33,089 nucleotides of DNA from Hungatella sp. UBA3147 (GTDB taxonomy: Bacteria > Bacillota > Clostridia > Lachnospirales > Lachnospiraceae): the NCBI GenBank assembly GCA_002365025.1, contig DEYX01000304.1:1-33089 (forward strand), in the 5' to 3' direction. The position numbers and the translations under genes were made by a program. The notes under the pieces are model-generated. The model ran no database searches. It was not told the origin of the DNA and saw only the letters and a program-made list of their open reading frames with translations. Of the stretch, positions 1 through 7,445 are shown piece after piece; position 1 is the stretch's first letter; each line of letters starts with the position of its first letter.

Positions 1-21
1 AATTAATGTATATGAAATGGG

Positions 22-705
22 GTGAACGCTATAAATTTTGATACAGGTAATCTAATGGTACCACTTGAACCGAATGTAGAACTTGAAGATCTGATAAGAC
101 AATATGGTAAAGAATGTGTTTATCCAGCTAGGCATATTTTTTTAGAGCCAGGTACATATTTAAAAGAAGTCATATACATTAAAAGTGGTAGAACGCGACA
201 CTACATGATGGGAAGTGACGGAGCCGAAAAAATTCTTTATACATTAAGTGACGGTTGGTTCTTTGGAGAGACACCCTGTTCGGTTAAGGAACCCACTGGA
301 TTATTTTCTAAAACAGAGATCAAGACGACCTTATATAAAATCCCTTCATCTATTTATCAAGAATTATTAGACAACAATAAGTTATTTCGTGATGCTGTAT
401 TTGAAAGTTATTCAAAAAAAATGCTGATAATGAGATATGAAATAGCTAATTTAACCTTTAATTCCTGTAAAGACAGACTGAAAAAACTTTTTTGTTCTAC
501 TATAGATACATCAGAGATAGTCGAAAATAAGTGGTATAAACTAAAGGTCTCTTATACACAATACGAATTGAGTACGATTGTTGGAGGAGCTAGAGTTACT
601 GTTAACAAGTTAATAAATGAACTTTGTTCAGATGGATTTATACGAATTTTAAATAGAAATATTCAGGTTAATGTTGCAAAATGTAAAGATTATTCTGATA
701 ATTGA
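22..705 (+). CDS. Crp/Fnr family transcriptional regulator
   Basis: The 227-residue product has the Crp/Fnr layout. A cyclic-nucleotide-binding-type beta-barrel spans about residues 25-115, with the motif FFGETPC near 80-86, followed by a long dimer helix and a winged helix-turn-helix at about 177-207 (YTQYELSTIVGGARVTVNKL). In-frame stops at 4 and 13 mean the gene begins inside the window. GTG at 22 is the first start, and ATG at 55 (residue 12) is a possible alternative because neither has a strong ribosome site. The effector is unknown: I see no Fnr-type N-terminal cysteine cluster. It lies upstream of and co-oriented with the lyase/TRAP operon and is separated from it by a terminator. It is probably the operon's activator (inference). 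Confidence 0.88.
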   Translation: MNAINFDTGNLMVPLEPNVELEDLIRQYGKECVYPARHIFLEPGTYLKEVIYIKSGRTRHYMMGSDGAEKILYTLSDGWFFGETPCSVKEPTGLFSKTEIKTTLYKIPSSIYQELLDNNKLFRDAVFESYSKKMLIMRYEIANLTFNSCKDRLKKLFCSTIDTSEIVENKWYKLKVSYTQYELSTIVGGARVTVNKLINELCSDGFIRILNRNIQVNVAKCKDYSDN

Positions 706-728
706 ACTAAGATGGAAAAATAATATTG

Positions 729-764
729 AGATCATAGGCTGAGATGTCTGTGATCTTTTTTTTG
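729..764 (+). terminator. Rho-independent terminator after the Crp/Fnr gene
   Basis: The arms AGATCATAG and CTGTGATCT (one G.T pair) flank a short loop and are followed by a run of eight T. It sits about 25 bases after the regulator stop codon, so the regulator is transcribed separately from the lyase operon. Confidence 0.8.
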
Positions 765-805
765 TTGTGTCTTTTTTGTGGGAAATGTTTTTGAATTGAT
801 GTGTG

Positions 806-818
806 AAATGTTACATTT
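806..818. promoter_or_regulatory. Candidate Crp/Fnr operator
   Basis: AAATGT-T-ACATTT is a perfect odd-centred inverted repeat with 6-bp arms. Its centre (812) lies about 71 bases upstream of the start point predicted from the -10 box at 871-876, a typical distance for class I activation by a Crp-family protein. Binding by the product of the gene at 22-705 is inferred from position only. Confidence 0.45.
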
Positions 819-847
819 TAGTAAAATATACTTTGTTTACTCTTATG

Positions 848-876
848 TTGAAGCGTATGAATATACCGTTTATAAT
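848..876 (+). promoter_or_regulatory. Sigma-A promoter of the lyase/TRAP operon
   Basis: A -35 box TTGAAG (848-853) and a perfect -10 box TATAAT (871-876) are separated by 17 bases. Predicted transcription start is near 883. It drives the five-gene operon at 1032-6708. Confidence 0.7.
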
Positions 877-1031
877 AAAAAAACAAAAAACAAATATGGA
901 TTGTATAAGAAATAAACAAAAATGGTTCAAGAGGAAAAAAGGAAACATTTAAAAAGCACCAAAATTAAGGAGATCCCATCACATATAACTTGTGAAGAGA
1001 TATATTCAATTGAAAGAGAGGAAAGGGTTTC

Positions 1032-1946
1032 ATGACAAATTTACAAGGATCTTGGGTAGCTATGCCCACACCATTTACAGAGGATGACAAAATTGATTAT
1101 CAGGGGTTTGATACCTTAATCCAACGTCAAATAAAATACGGTACATCCCAGCTATTTGTCTTAGGTTCAGCAGGAGAGGTCACCCTCTTAACGCAGGAAG
1201 AGAAACAGGACATTGTACGGGAAGTTATAAAAATGACAAAGGGAAAAATCCCTGTATTCTTTAGTGCATCTGCAATGACAACGGATCAAAGCGTAGAATT
1301 TGCAAAATATTGTGAAAAGGAAGGAGCAGATGGTGTAATCTTTACAGTCCCCCCTTATGTACTGGTTCCGCAGACATCAGCTTATATACATCTGAATACT
1401 TGTATGAGTGCTGTTGACATACCGTGTGGTATTTACAATAATCCATCAAGATTAGGCGTACAGATTATGCCGGAAACAATCAAAAAACTCTCTGATAACC
1501 ATTCGAATTTTGTTGTTGATAAAGAGGCAATGCCAAGTGTAGAACAATTAGTTCAGGTTCAGAGACTTTGCGGAGAAAAGATCAAAATCATGTGCTGTGA
1601 TTATCCAAAATATTCAATTGTTATTCCGACTTTGGCATTAGGTGGCACTGGTACCGCTAATATTGGAGGCAATATTATTCCGGAAGAAGCGGTCTCTTAC
1701 TCCAGGCCATGGACCAATATGGAAATTGTGGAAGATTGCCGCCGAGATTATTTCAAATGGTTCCCATTATTGCAGAAACTTTATGATTTTTCTAATCCGA
1801 TTGTCATCAAAGCTGCACTTAATATCTTAGGTTTGCCTGGAGGACATTTAAGAAAGCCGTATCAAGCATATGGCGGGAACCGTCTGGCAGAACTGGAGAC
1901 GATGATGGGTGAGATGGGCGTCATAGATAAGTATGGGATGAAATAG
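1032..1946 (+). CDS. DHDPS/NAL-family aldolase or lyase (DapA superfamily)
   Basis: The 304-residue protein has the class I aldolase layout of dihydrodipicolinate synthase and N-acetylneuraminate lyase, and normal family length. Visible motifs are GSAGE (45-49), the catalytic tyrosine in YNNPSR (Tyr135) and the Schiff-base lysine in VVDKEA (Lys164). True DapA normally carries GTTGE, so the GSAGE variant and the operon context argue against lysine biosynthesis. The likely role is retro-aldol cleavage or dehydration of an imported 2-oxo acid, substrate unknown. A strong ribosome site (GAGAGGAAAGGG) supports ATG 1032. It is the first gene of an operon with a flavin disulfide reductase, a PPC protein and a TAXI-TRAP transporter that may import its substrate. 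Confidence 0.85.
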   Translation: MTNLQGSWVAMPTPFTEDDKIDYQGFDTLIQRQIKYGTSQLFVLGSAGEVTLLTQEEKQDIVREVIKMTKGKIPVFFSASAMTTDQSVEFAKYCEKEGADGVIFTVPPYVLVPQTSAYIHLNTCMSAVDIPCGIYNNPSRLGVQIMPETIKKLSDNHSNFVVDKEAMPSVEQLVQVQRLCGEKIKIMCCDYPKYSIVIPTLALGGTGTANIGGNIIPEEAVSYSRPWTNMEIVEDCRRDYFKWFPLLQKLYDFSNPIVIKAALNILGLPGGHLRKPYQAYGGNRLAELETMMGEMGVIDKYGMK

Positions 1947-1956
1947 GGAGACTGCT

Positions 1957-3318
1957 ATGGGAGAGAAACTAATTGTAATAGGAGGAACTGCTGCAGGTTT
2001 AAGCGCCGCTTCAAAAGCGAGGCGCTTAAACCCGGAGTTAGATATTAAAGTATTCGAAAAGTCCGGATATGTAAGTTACGGTGCATGTGGATTACCCTAT
2101 TTTGTGGGAGGTTTAATTGATGAACCAGAAGATCTGATTGCAATTTCTGCAAATGATCTGACAGTAAAGAGGAATATTTCCACTTTCACTCATCATGAAG
2201 TAACTAAAATTGACCGGGAAAAGAAAAGTGTTTCGGTCATGAATTTGAATACAAAAGAAACCAGAAATTATATGTATGATAAGCTTGTAATCGCTACCGG
2301 TGCTGTTCCGATTAAACCGTCGATTCCCGGTGTGCATTCAAATGGCGTTTATTATTTAAGAACAGTGGAAGATGGAATCATGTTAAAAAAAAGGGCTTTA
2401 ACTTCTGGGCAAATTGCTGCGATAATCGGTGGAGGGTTTATTGGTCTTGAAATGGCGGAAGAACTGATGAGAAGAGGCATATCAGTCCATCTGTATGAAA
2501 TGATGGACCGTTTATTACCATTTTTGGATGCCGATTTTTCTGATATAGTAAAAGAGAATTTGGAAAAAAATGGTGTTAAAGTTCATCTTAATACAAAAGT
2601 ATGCGAGTTTCAAACGGAAAATGGTCATGTAAAGGCGGTAATGACCTTAAAAGGTGAGAAGCAGGCTGTTGATTTCGTGCTATTGTCAATTGGCGTTAAG
2701 CCAGCAACTGATTTAGCAAAAGCGGCGGAATTGGAGCTTGGCATAAAGGATGCAATCGTCGTTGATGATGGAATGCAGACAAACGATTTATCAATCTGGG
2801 CTTGTGGAGATTGCGTTCAGATGAAACATCTGGTCACAGGACGCCCGGCTTATGTCCCGCTTGGGACGACTGCTAACAAACAAGGAAAAGTTGCAGGAGA
2901 AAATTTGGCAGGTGGAAAAGAGATCTTCCCTGGTGTGCTAGGCTCAATGGTAACCAAAGTATTTGATTTAACGATTGCTGCCACCGGTCTTTCAGCAGAA
3001 CAGGCAAAACAGGCAGGATTTTATCCTGCAATATCAATTATCACCAAAGCAGATAAGGCCTCCTATTATCCAGGAGGAAAAGACAATAAGATTTGCCTTA
3101 TCTTAGATAAAAGTACAGGACGCCTCTTAGGAGCCCAAGGTATCGGAAGTGAGAGTGTAGCAGGAAGAATCAATGTATTTGCAGCAGCTATTACCTGTGG
3201 AATGACGGTGACGCAAATCAGTGAACTGGATTTGGTCTATGCACCACCGGTTGCACCTGTATACGATCCGGTTTTGATTGCGGCCAGTCAGGCGATCAAG
3301 ATGGTAGAAAGGCAGTGA
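1957..3318 (+). CDS. FAD/NAD(P)-dependent pyridine nucleotide-disulfide oxidoreductase (CoA-disulfide reductase / NADH oxidase type)
   Basis: The 453-residue protein has an N-terminal FAD Rossmann motif (GGTAAGLSAASKARR, about 9-23), the single redox cysteine of the NOX/CoADR subgroup in SYGACGLPYF (Cys44), a second dinucleotide motif IIGGGFIGLEMAEE in mid-protein, the FAD-contacting WACGDC near 280, and the C-terminal dimerisation domain. One active-site cysteine rather than CXXXXC places it with CoA-disulfide reductases, NADH oxidases and persulfide reductases. It starts 10 bases after the lyase stop and is followed 4 bases later by the PPC gene. Its substrate in this pathway is unknown; reduction of a thiol or persulfide intermediate is a reasonable guess. 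Confidence 0.88.
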   Translation: MGEKLIVIGGTAAGLSAASKARRLNPELDIKVFEKSGYVSYGACGLPYFVGGLIDEPEDLIAISANDLTVKRNISTFTHHEVTKIDREKKSVSVMNLNTKETRNYMYDKLVIATGAVPIKPSIPGVHSNGVYYLRTVEDGIMLKKRALTSGQIAAIIGGGFIGLEMAEELMRRGISVHLYEMMDRLLPFLDADFSDIVKENLEKNGVKVHLNTKVCEFQTENGHVKAVMTLKGEKQAVDFVLLSIGVKPATDLAKAAELELGIKDAIVVDDGMQTNDLSIWACGDCVQMKHLVTGRPAYVPLGTTANKQGKVAGENLAGGKEIFPGVLGSMVTKVFDLTIAATGLSAEQAKQAGFYPAISIITKADKASYYPGGKDNKICLILDKSTGRLLGAQGIGSESVAGRINVFAAAITCGMTVTQISELDLVYAPPVAPVYDPVLIAASQAIKMVERQ

Positions 3319-3322
3319 AGAA

Positions 3323-3733
3323 ATGGTGAAATTATATGATGTCATAATTCCGGGAGGGGAGGATATTCGTGAAGCAATTACAGAATTTGTGTTAGAAAAG
3401 GATTGGGAAGAAGTGAGTGTAATAGGAGCAGTGGGATCTGTGCAAGATATCAGCTTTACGACTCCGATTGAGAATAGGCTGCCGCTAAGGACAGGCGTTA
3501 CTCCGTGCTTCGGGGCTGCTGAAATCTTATCTTTTAGTGGAGAAATTATGAGAAGGGAGAAGATGGATCCGGAGTTGGAGTCAGTATATCCTGACAAAAA
3601 CAGTCCACTGTTTGTCCATATTCATGCAAGCTGCGCCATTGCAGGGGGACATGTGTATGGAGGAGGGCTTAAATGTGGGACGGCATTTCGTTCGCTTCGC
3701 GTTTTTATGGTGCCAATGAAAAACAATAATTAA
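3323..3733 (+). CDS. PPC domain (DUF296) protein
   Basis: The 136-residue protein is a single PPC (plant and prokaryote conserved, DUF296) domain. The diagnostic C-terminal part is VHIHASCAIAGGHVYGGG, with His99, His101 and His110 positioned like the metal-binding histidines of bacterial PPC proteins. The preceding EILSFSGEI strand also fits. Plant homologues carry AT-hooks and bind DNA. This one has no AT-hook or other DNA-binding extension, so an enzymatic or ligand-binding role is at least as likely. It starts 4 bases after the flavoprotein stop and 10 bases before the TRAP binding-protein gene, so it is embedded in the operon. Function is unknown. Confidence 0.8.
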   Translation: MVKLYDVIIPGGEDIREAITEFVLEKDWEEVSVIGAVGSVQDISFTTPIENRLPLRTGVTPCFGAAEILSFSGEIMRREKMDPELESVYPDKNSPLFVHIHASCAIAGGHVYGGGLKCGTAFRSLRVFMVPMKNNN

Positions 3734-3743
3734 TTGGGAGGTT

Positions 3744-4799
3744 ATGATGAAGATAATAAGATTAGTCGCACTTTCGTTAGCATTAGGTATTTTATTAACT
3801 GCATGTAGCGAAAATTCAGGAGGAGGAACTACCGCAGCTGTAGCTGATAAAGCAGATAATTCCAGCTCAGGAGCAGCAGATCATGGAAACATTCAAAAAC
3901 CGTCATCACCGTTGCGGTATTCCTTAGGAACTGGTTCTTCAGGAGGTAATTTCTATTTGATTGGCGGTGGCGCTACCACCATATTAAATAATAAACTTCC
4001 GGATTATTTTGTTATTACAGCAGAAGAAACCGGAGGTTCCACAGCAAATCTTACCATGATACAAAACGGAGAAGCAGAAATCGGTATTGCAATGACCTCA
4101 ACACTTGATTCAAGTATCACCGGAGAGCCACTTGATAAAGTTAGAGGAATGGTACCGTTATATCCTTCTTACATGACAATGTATTCATTAAAATCTGCCA
4201 ATATTAACACTTTAACAGATTTGAATGGCAGGATTATTGGTTTGGGCTCAAAGGGAGCGGCGATGGATAGTGTACTTCGTCAGGCGTTCGATGAGATGGG
4301 AATTAAACCTTCTTCGATTTATAATGACGGATTTGGAGCTACAGCATCAGCAGTAGGAGATGGCCAGTTAGATGCGGCGGTTATGTTCTCTTATCCTCCA
4401 TTTTCCTCTATTACAGAATTGGAAGCTACACAAGATTTGGGATTTATTGGGCTGACAGAAGAAGAGCAAAAGCAGTTAACAGATATGTTTCCGTTTTATA
4501 GTCCGGATGTGCTGCCAGCAGGCTCTTATAAAGGCATAACAGAGGATCTGCCTGTTGTAACTGAGTGGAACATGTTAGTCGGAAGCACTGATGTGTCTCA
4601 GGAGTACGGTTATCTTCTTACAAAAACGTTATTTGAAAGCAATCCGGAGTTAGTTGAAATACATAAAAGTTTAACTCATGCTGTTCCTGAATACTGTAAG
4701 TACTTTAACATTCCTCTACATGCAGGGACTGTTCAGTATTTAAAGGAAATCGGATCAGATATACCAGCAGAGTTAATTCCCGAGGAGTACGTTGAATAG
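3744..4799 (+). CDS. TAXI-family TRAP transporter solute-binding lipoprotein
   Basis: The 351-residue protein begins with a lipoprotein signal peptide whose lipobox is LLTAC (Cys21), then a low-complexity Ser/Gly/Ala linker, then a TAXI-type binding domain that starts YSLGTGSSGGNFYLIGGG and includes ETGGSTANL. TAXI proteins bind small carboxylates or amino acids and hand them to a fused TRAP membrane subunit, which is exactly what the next gene encodes. Ligand specificity cannot be read from sequence; the operon context suggests an organic acid that feeds the DapA-family lyase. ATG 3744 is preceded by TTGGGAGG. Confidence 0.9.
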   Translation: MMKIIRLVALSLALGILLTACSENSGGGTTAAVADKADNSSSGAADHGNIQKPSSPLRYSLGTGSSGGNFYLIGGGATTILNNKLPDYFVITAEETGGSTANLTMIQNGEAEIGIAMTSTLDSSITGEPLDKVRGMVPLYPSYMTMYSLKSANINTLTDLNGRIIGLGSKGAAMDSVLRQAFDEMGIKPSSIYNDGFGATASAVGDGQLDAAVMFSYPPFSSITELEATQDLGFIGLTEEEQKQLTDMFPFYSPDVLPAGSYKGITEDLPVVTEWNMLVGSTDVSQEYGYLLTKTLFESNPELVEIHKSLTHAVPEYCKYFNIPLHAGTVQYLKEIGSDIPAELIPEEYVE

Positions 4800-4824
4800 A
4801 AAACGAAAGATTGGTGGGAAAAAA

Positions 4825-6708
4825 ATGAAATACCAAAAAATAAATAAAACTATGATTATAGCTTTAGCACTCTTTGCGGTAGTAATTCATGTAGGCAATT
4901 ATACTTTCTTTACAATGCCGAGTATCTTATTTTATGCATGGCATCTGTTTTTGGGCCTGTTCTTTATTTTTCTGACGAATCCGTTGGGAAAGGGGAAAGA
5001 GTTATCTCCCTCTATTCTAATGGCCTGCCGCGTTGCAGATTGGACCTTAATTATTCTAACGATTGTTGTAAGTGGTTACGTAATTATTAACTATGAGTCT
5101 TATGTGTTTAACATGCAAAACAATAAACTAAATGATCAGCTGTTTGTACTCGGCATTATCATTACTCTGATTGTATTAGAGGCAGGGAGGCGAGTTCTTG
5201 GAAATGTGCTTCCTCTTATCGCAATTGTTGCAATTATTTATGCCCTCTTTGGTAATAAGATATCGGGCTTATTTGGTCATAGAGGTTATTCCGTGCAGAG
5301 AGTTGTACTGGCAATTTTTAGTGACAGAGGTGTATATGGTACACCGATTGGAACTTCTGCAACAAATGTGTATCTGTTTTTGTTATTTGCTGCGTTTCTT
5401 AATGTATCTGGTGCGGATGAGATATTTCAAAATATTGCAACTGCATTGGCTGGAAAAAAACGTGGCGGACCCGCGAAAATGGCGGTTATCGCCAGTGCCT
5501 TCTTTGGTACAATTTCTGGAAGTTGTGTAGCCAACGTAGTCAGTACCGGTGCATTTACTATACCACTTATGAAGCGAAGTGGTTATCGAAAAGATGTAGC
5601 TGGGGCGGTCGAAGCGGTAGCATCTACTGGTGGTCAGATTATGCCTCCCATTATGGGTGCAGCAGCATTTGTGTTAGCAGATGTTACTGGCGTACAGTAT
5701 GCAACTGTTTGTATCTCAGCATTGCTTCCGGCATTTATGTACTACTTCTGTTTAATGAAAATGGTGGACTTGGAAGCAGTAAAATATGGTATTAAAGGTT
5801 TGGCTGAAAGTGAAATACCAGATTTAGGCGAATCCTTAAAGCGTGGTATGAAATTATTTGTTCCTGTTGCAGTTCTTCTATTCATGATGCTGGTACTTAA
5901 AACAACTCCAATGAAGGCAGCTATTTTTGCAACAGCATCTATTATTATTTTTGGATTATTAGACGGAAAAAATCGCATGAAATTGCAGGATATGATAGAT
6001 GGAGCAGTAAGTGCAGGAAAGTCCTTGTGTTCCGTTGTAGGTGCTTGTGCAACAGCAGGAATTGTTGTGGCAGTTTTCTCTCTTACAGGACTTGGCCTTA
6101 AATTTTCTAACTTTATCGTTCAGATGGGAGGAAATTCCTTAATTCCCAGTCTGATACTGGCTATGCTAGTATGTGCGGTACTTGGAATGGGACTTCCGAC
6201 CACTGCTGCATACATCGTATGTGCAACAGCAATTGCTCCGGCTTTAGTCGGTTTAGGAGTACCTCTTTTACCAGCACACTTGTTCCTGATGTATTTTGCC
6301 TCACTTTCTGCTATTACTCCCCCCGTGGCCGTTGCATCGTATGCGGCGGCTGGTATTGCAGAAGAAAATCCGATGAAGGTTGGCTTGACTGCTGTAAAGC
6401 TTGGTATTACTGGATTTATCCTTCCATTTGCATTCGTTCTGAATACGGATTATGTAACATTAACCTTTAGTTTCCAAACATTGATGACTATTTTATCTAG
6501 TATCGTAATTTGCTATTCACTGGCCTGCCTGCTACAGGGATATGTTGAATCCAAGATTACTATATTTGAAAGAATAGGCTATCTGGTTGTAATTGTATTA
6601 GCAATCACTCCATTTCTTGTTCATTCAGCGATTGGTATTGTATTGTTTGTCGTGTTATATGGTGGACGGCAGTTAGAAGCACGGAAAAAATATCGCATAT
6701 TAGCATAG
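4825..6708 (+). CDS. TRAP transporter fused permease (4TM-12TM, DctQM type)
   Basis: About 627 residues with many hydrophobic segments. The N-terminal third holds four helices (small DctQ-like part), followed by the large DctM-like part with conserved blocks such as SGSCVANVVSTGAFTIPLMK, GGQIMPPIMGAAAF, GMGLPTTAAY and SAITPPVAVA, typical of TAXI-associated fused permeases. An upstream TTG at 4792 overlaps the binding-protein stop, but GGTGGG at 4813-4818 sits six bases before ATG 4825, so I chose the ATG. It completes the transporter with the TAXI lipoprotein and is the last operon gene. Confidence 0.9.
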   Translation: MKYQKINKTMIIALALFAVVIHVGNYTFFTMPSILFYAWHLFLGLFFIFLTNPLGKGKELSPSILMACRVADWTLIILTIVVSGYVIINYESYVFNMQNNKLNDQLFVLGIIITLIVLEAGRRVLGNVLPLIAIVAIIYALFGNKISGLFGHRGYSVQRVVLAIFSDRGVYGTPIGTSATNVYLFLLFAAFLNVSGADEIFQNIATALAGKKRGGPAKMAVIASAFFGTISGSCVANVVSTGAFTIPLMKRSGYRKDVAGAVEAVASTGGQIMPPIMGAAAFVLADVTGVQYATVCISALLPAFMYYFCLMKMVDLEAVKYGIKGLAESEIPDLGESLKRGMKLFVPVAVLLFMMLVLKTTPMKAAIFATASIIIFGLLDGKNRMKLQDMIDGAVSAGKSLCSVVGACATAGIVVAVFSLTGLGLKFSNFIVQMGGNSLIPSLILAMLVCAVLGMGLPTTAAYIVCATAIAPALVGLGVPLLPAHLFLMYFASLSAITPPVAVASYAAAGIAEENPMKVGLTAVKLGITGFILPFAFVLNTDYVTLTFSFQTLMTILSSIVICYSLACLLQGYVESKITIFERIGYLVVIVLAITPFLVHSAIGIVLFVVLYGGRQLEARKKYRILA

Positions 6709-6729
6709 GTATATAATTACGAAAGCATT

Positions 6730-6758
6730 TGCTTAATAGCTATTATGTCTATTAAGCA
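6730..6758. other. Hairpin downstream of the TRAP operon
   Basis: TGCTTAATAG and CTATTAAGCA form a perfect 10-bp stem with a 9-base loop, 22 bases after the permease stop. There is no T-run after it, so it may be a weak terminator or a 3'-end-protecting hairpin. Confidence 0.45.
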
Positions 6759-6838
6759 GCGATTTGCAGACAATTATCGAAACAAATACTAATGAAGAAC
6801 GCAATCTTCAGAATAAATTTTATTAGGAGGATATAGAA

Positions 6839-6889
6839 GTGAATAAACAAAGTGTTGAAACAGAATTTGCACCAAAAGCTATTGGACCT
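6839..6889 (+). pseudogene. 5' stub of a RidA (YjgF/UK114) family gene
   Basis: A good ribosome site (AGGAGG, 6825-6830) precedes GTG 6839, and the frame reads MNKQSVETEFAPKAIGP before stops at 6890 and 6893. The APKAIGP segment matches the start of RidA enamine/imine deaminases, where PYSQA normally follows. Nothing of the remaining RidA (about 125 residues) is present. The stub abuts FecCD-derived sequence, so it is a truncation scar, not a functional gene. Confidence 0.6.
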
Positions 6890-6891
6890 TA

Positions 6892-7085
6892 GTAAATTCC
6901 TTCCGTTGCGCCTATTTGGCCATTACGGCCATCCTTGCAGGTGCGCCCATCAGCTTTGCAGGGATGATTGCCTGAACAACCGGTTCGTTATCCCTGCCAG
7001 TGTGGGAAGGTGTTTTTATAGAATACAATTGAAAAAAAACACTAAGAAATCCAGTAAAATAAACTCTTTATTGGTAGTCAGGTGA
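6892..7085 (+). pseudogene. Deleted and frameshifted FecCD-type ABC permease fragment
   Basis: From 6892 one frame reads VNSFRCAYLAITAILAGAPI then SFAGMI, nearly the same as the functional permease in this window (VNACRCAYLAIAAILAGAAV then SFAGMI). Counted by hand, 6907-6969 and 24881-24943 match at 52 of 63 bases. At 6975 the homology continues in another frame (NNRFVIPAS versus DNRYVIPAS), with a net 46-base deletion between them. The tail to 7085 may be the permease C-terminus after a second deletion. A 77-codon open frame crosses this region but is an artefact of the decay. No other part of an iron/siderophore operon remains here. Confidence 0.75.
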
Positions 7086-7092
7086 CGGGATT

Positions 7093-7130
7093 AAGACGGG
7101 ACGCAGTTGAAAATAACGCGTCCCGTTTAT
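7093..7130 (+). terminator. Terminator after the permease relic
   Basis: ACGGGACGC and GCGTCCCGT form a GC-rich stem with a 13-base loop, extended by flanking A/T pairs and followed by TTATTAT. It lies just after the relic stop and may have been the original operon terminator. Confidence 0.65.
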
Positions 7131-7323
7131 TATGCTCGTTTGTAGAAATAGACGAGTGCGTATGAGCAAAAGAAAACAGATCTATTCAGCAGGTGTTTGG
7201 CTGAATATTACAGGTTATGGACACATTGAAAAAGCTGTTAAAAACTGAAATGAAATCAAATAAAATATATGGTATTTGAAGCAAAAATACCAAGAGGGTT
7301 TTAAGATGTGTTATGATATTAAA

Positions 7324-7377
7324 AAAAATGCCCATCTTTGCAGGAAATAAAATATTTGCTATAATAAAAATGCCCAT
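7324..7377. repeat. 12-bp direct repeat flanking the kinase promoter
   Basis: AAAAATGCCCAT occurs exactly at 7324-7335 and 7366-7377. The spacing is 42 bases (about four helical turns), with one copy at the upstream edge of the -35 and the other across the predicted start site. It may be a regulator-binding pair for autoregulation of the two-component system. A 7-bp inverted repeat, GGTATTT/AAATACC, lies upstream at 7271-7291. Confidence 0.45.
7337..7365 (+). promoter_or_regulatory. Promoter of the YesM/YesN two-component genes
   Basis: A -35-like TTTGCA (7337-7342) and a perfect -10 TATAAT (7360-7365) are 17 bases apart. The predicted start near 7372 leaves an untranslated leader of about 75 bases before ATG 7446. 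Confidence 0.6.
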
Positions 7378-7445
7378 ATTTTCAAACGCTCATTGCGCCG
7401 TGTATATGGAGCTGCTTAAAAATGTTACCGGAAAGAGGAAAAGAG

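Larger units (their letters stand above)
706..1031. other. 326-base intergenic region with terminator, dyad and promoter
   Basis: No gene is visible here. It holds the terminator of the upstream regulator, a 13-bp dyad at 806-818, a strong promoter at 848-876 and an approximately 150-base A-rich untranslated leader that ends in the ribosome site GAGAGGAAAGGG before ATG 1032. Confidence 0.7.

Noticed and set aside
4792..4824. TTG start for the TRAP permease
   Set aside because: GGTGGG is correctly spaced for ATG 4825, and the extra residues are basic and lie before the first helix.
6852..7085. 77-codon open frame read as a small cysteine-rich gene
   Set aside because: It has no ribosome site, and its sequence is explained by out-of-frame decay of a FecCD permease fragment behind a ridA stub.
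7162..7248. 28-codon ORF beginning MSKRKQIYSAGVW
   Set aside because: No clear ribosome site, no recognisable family and no conservation evidence; left unannotated.
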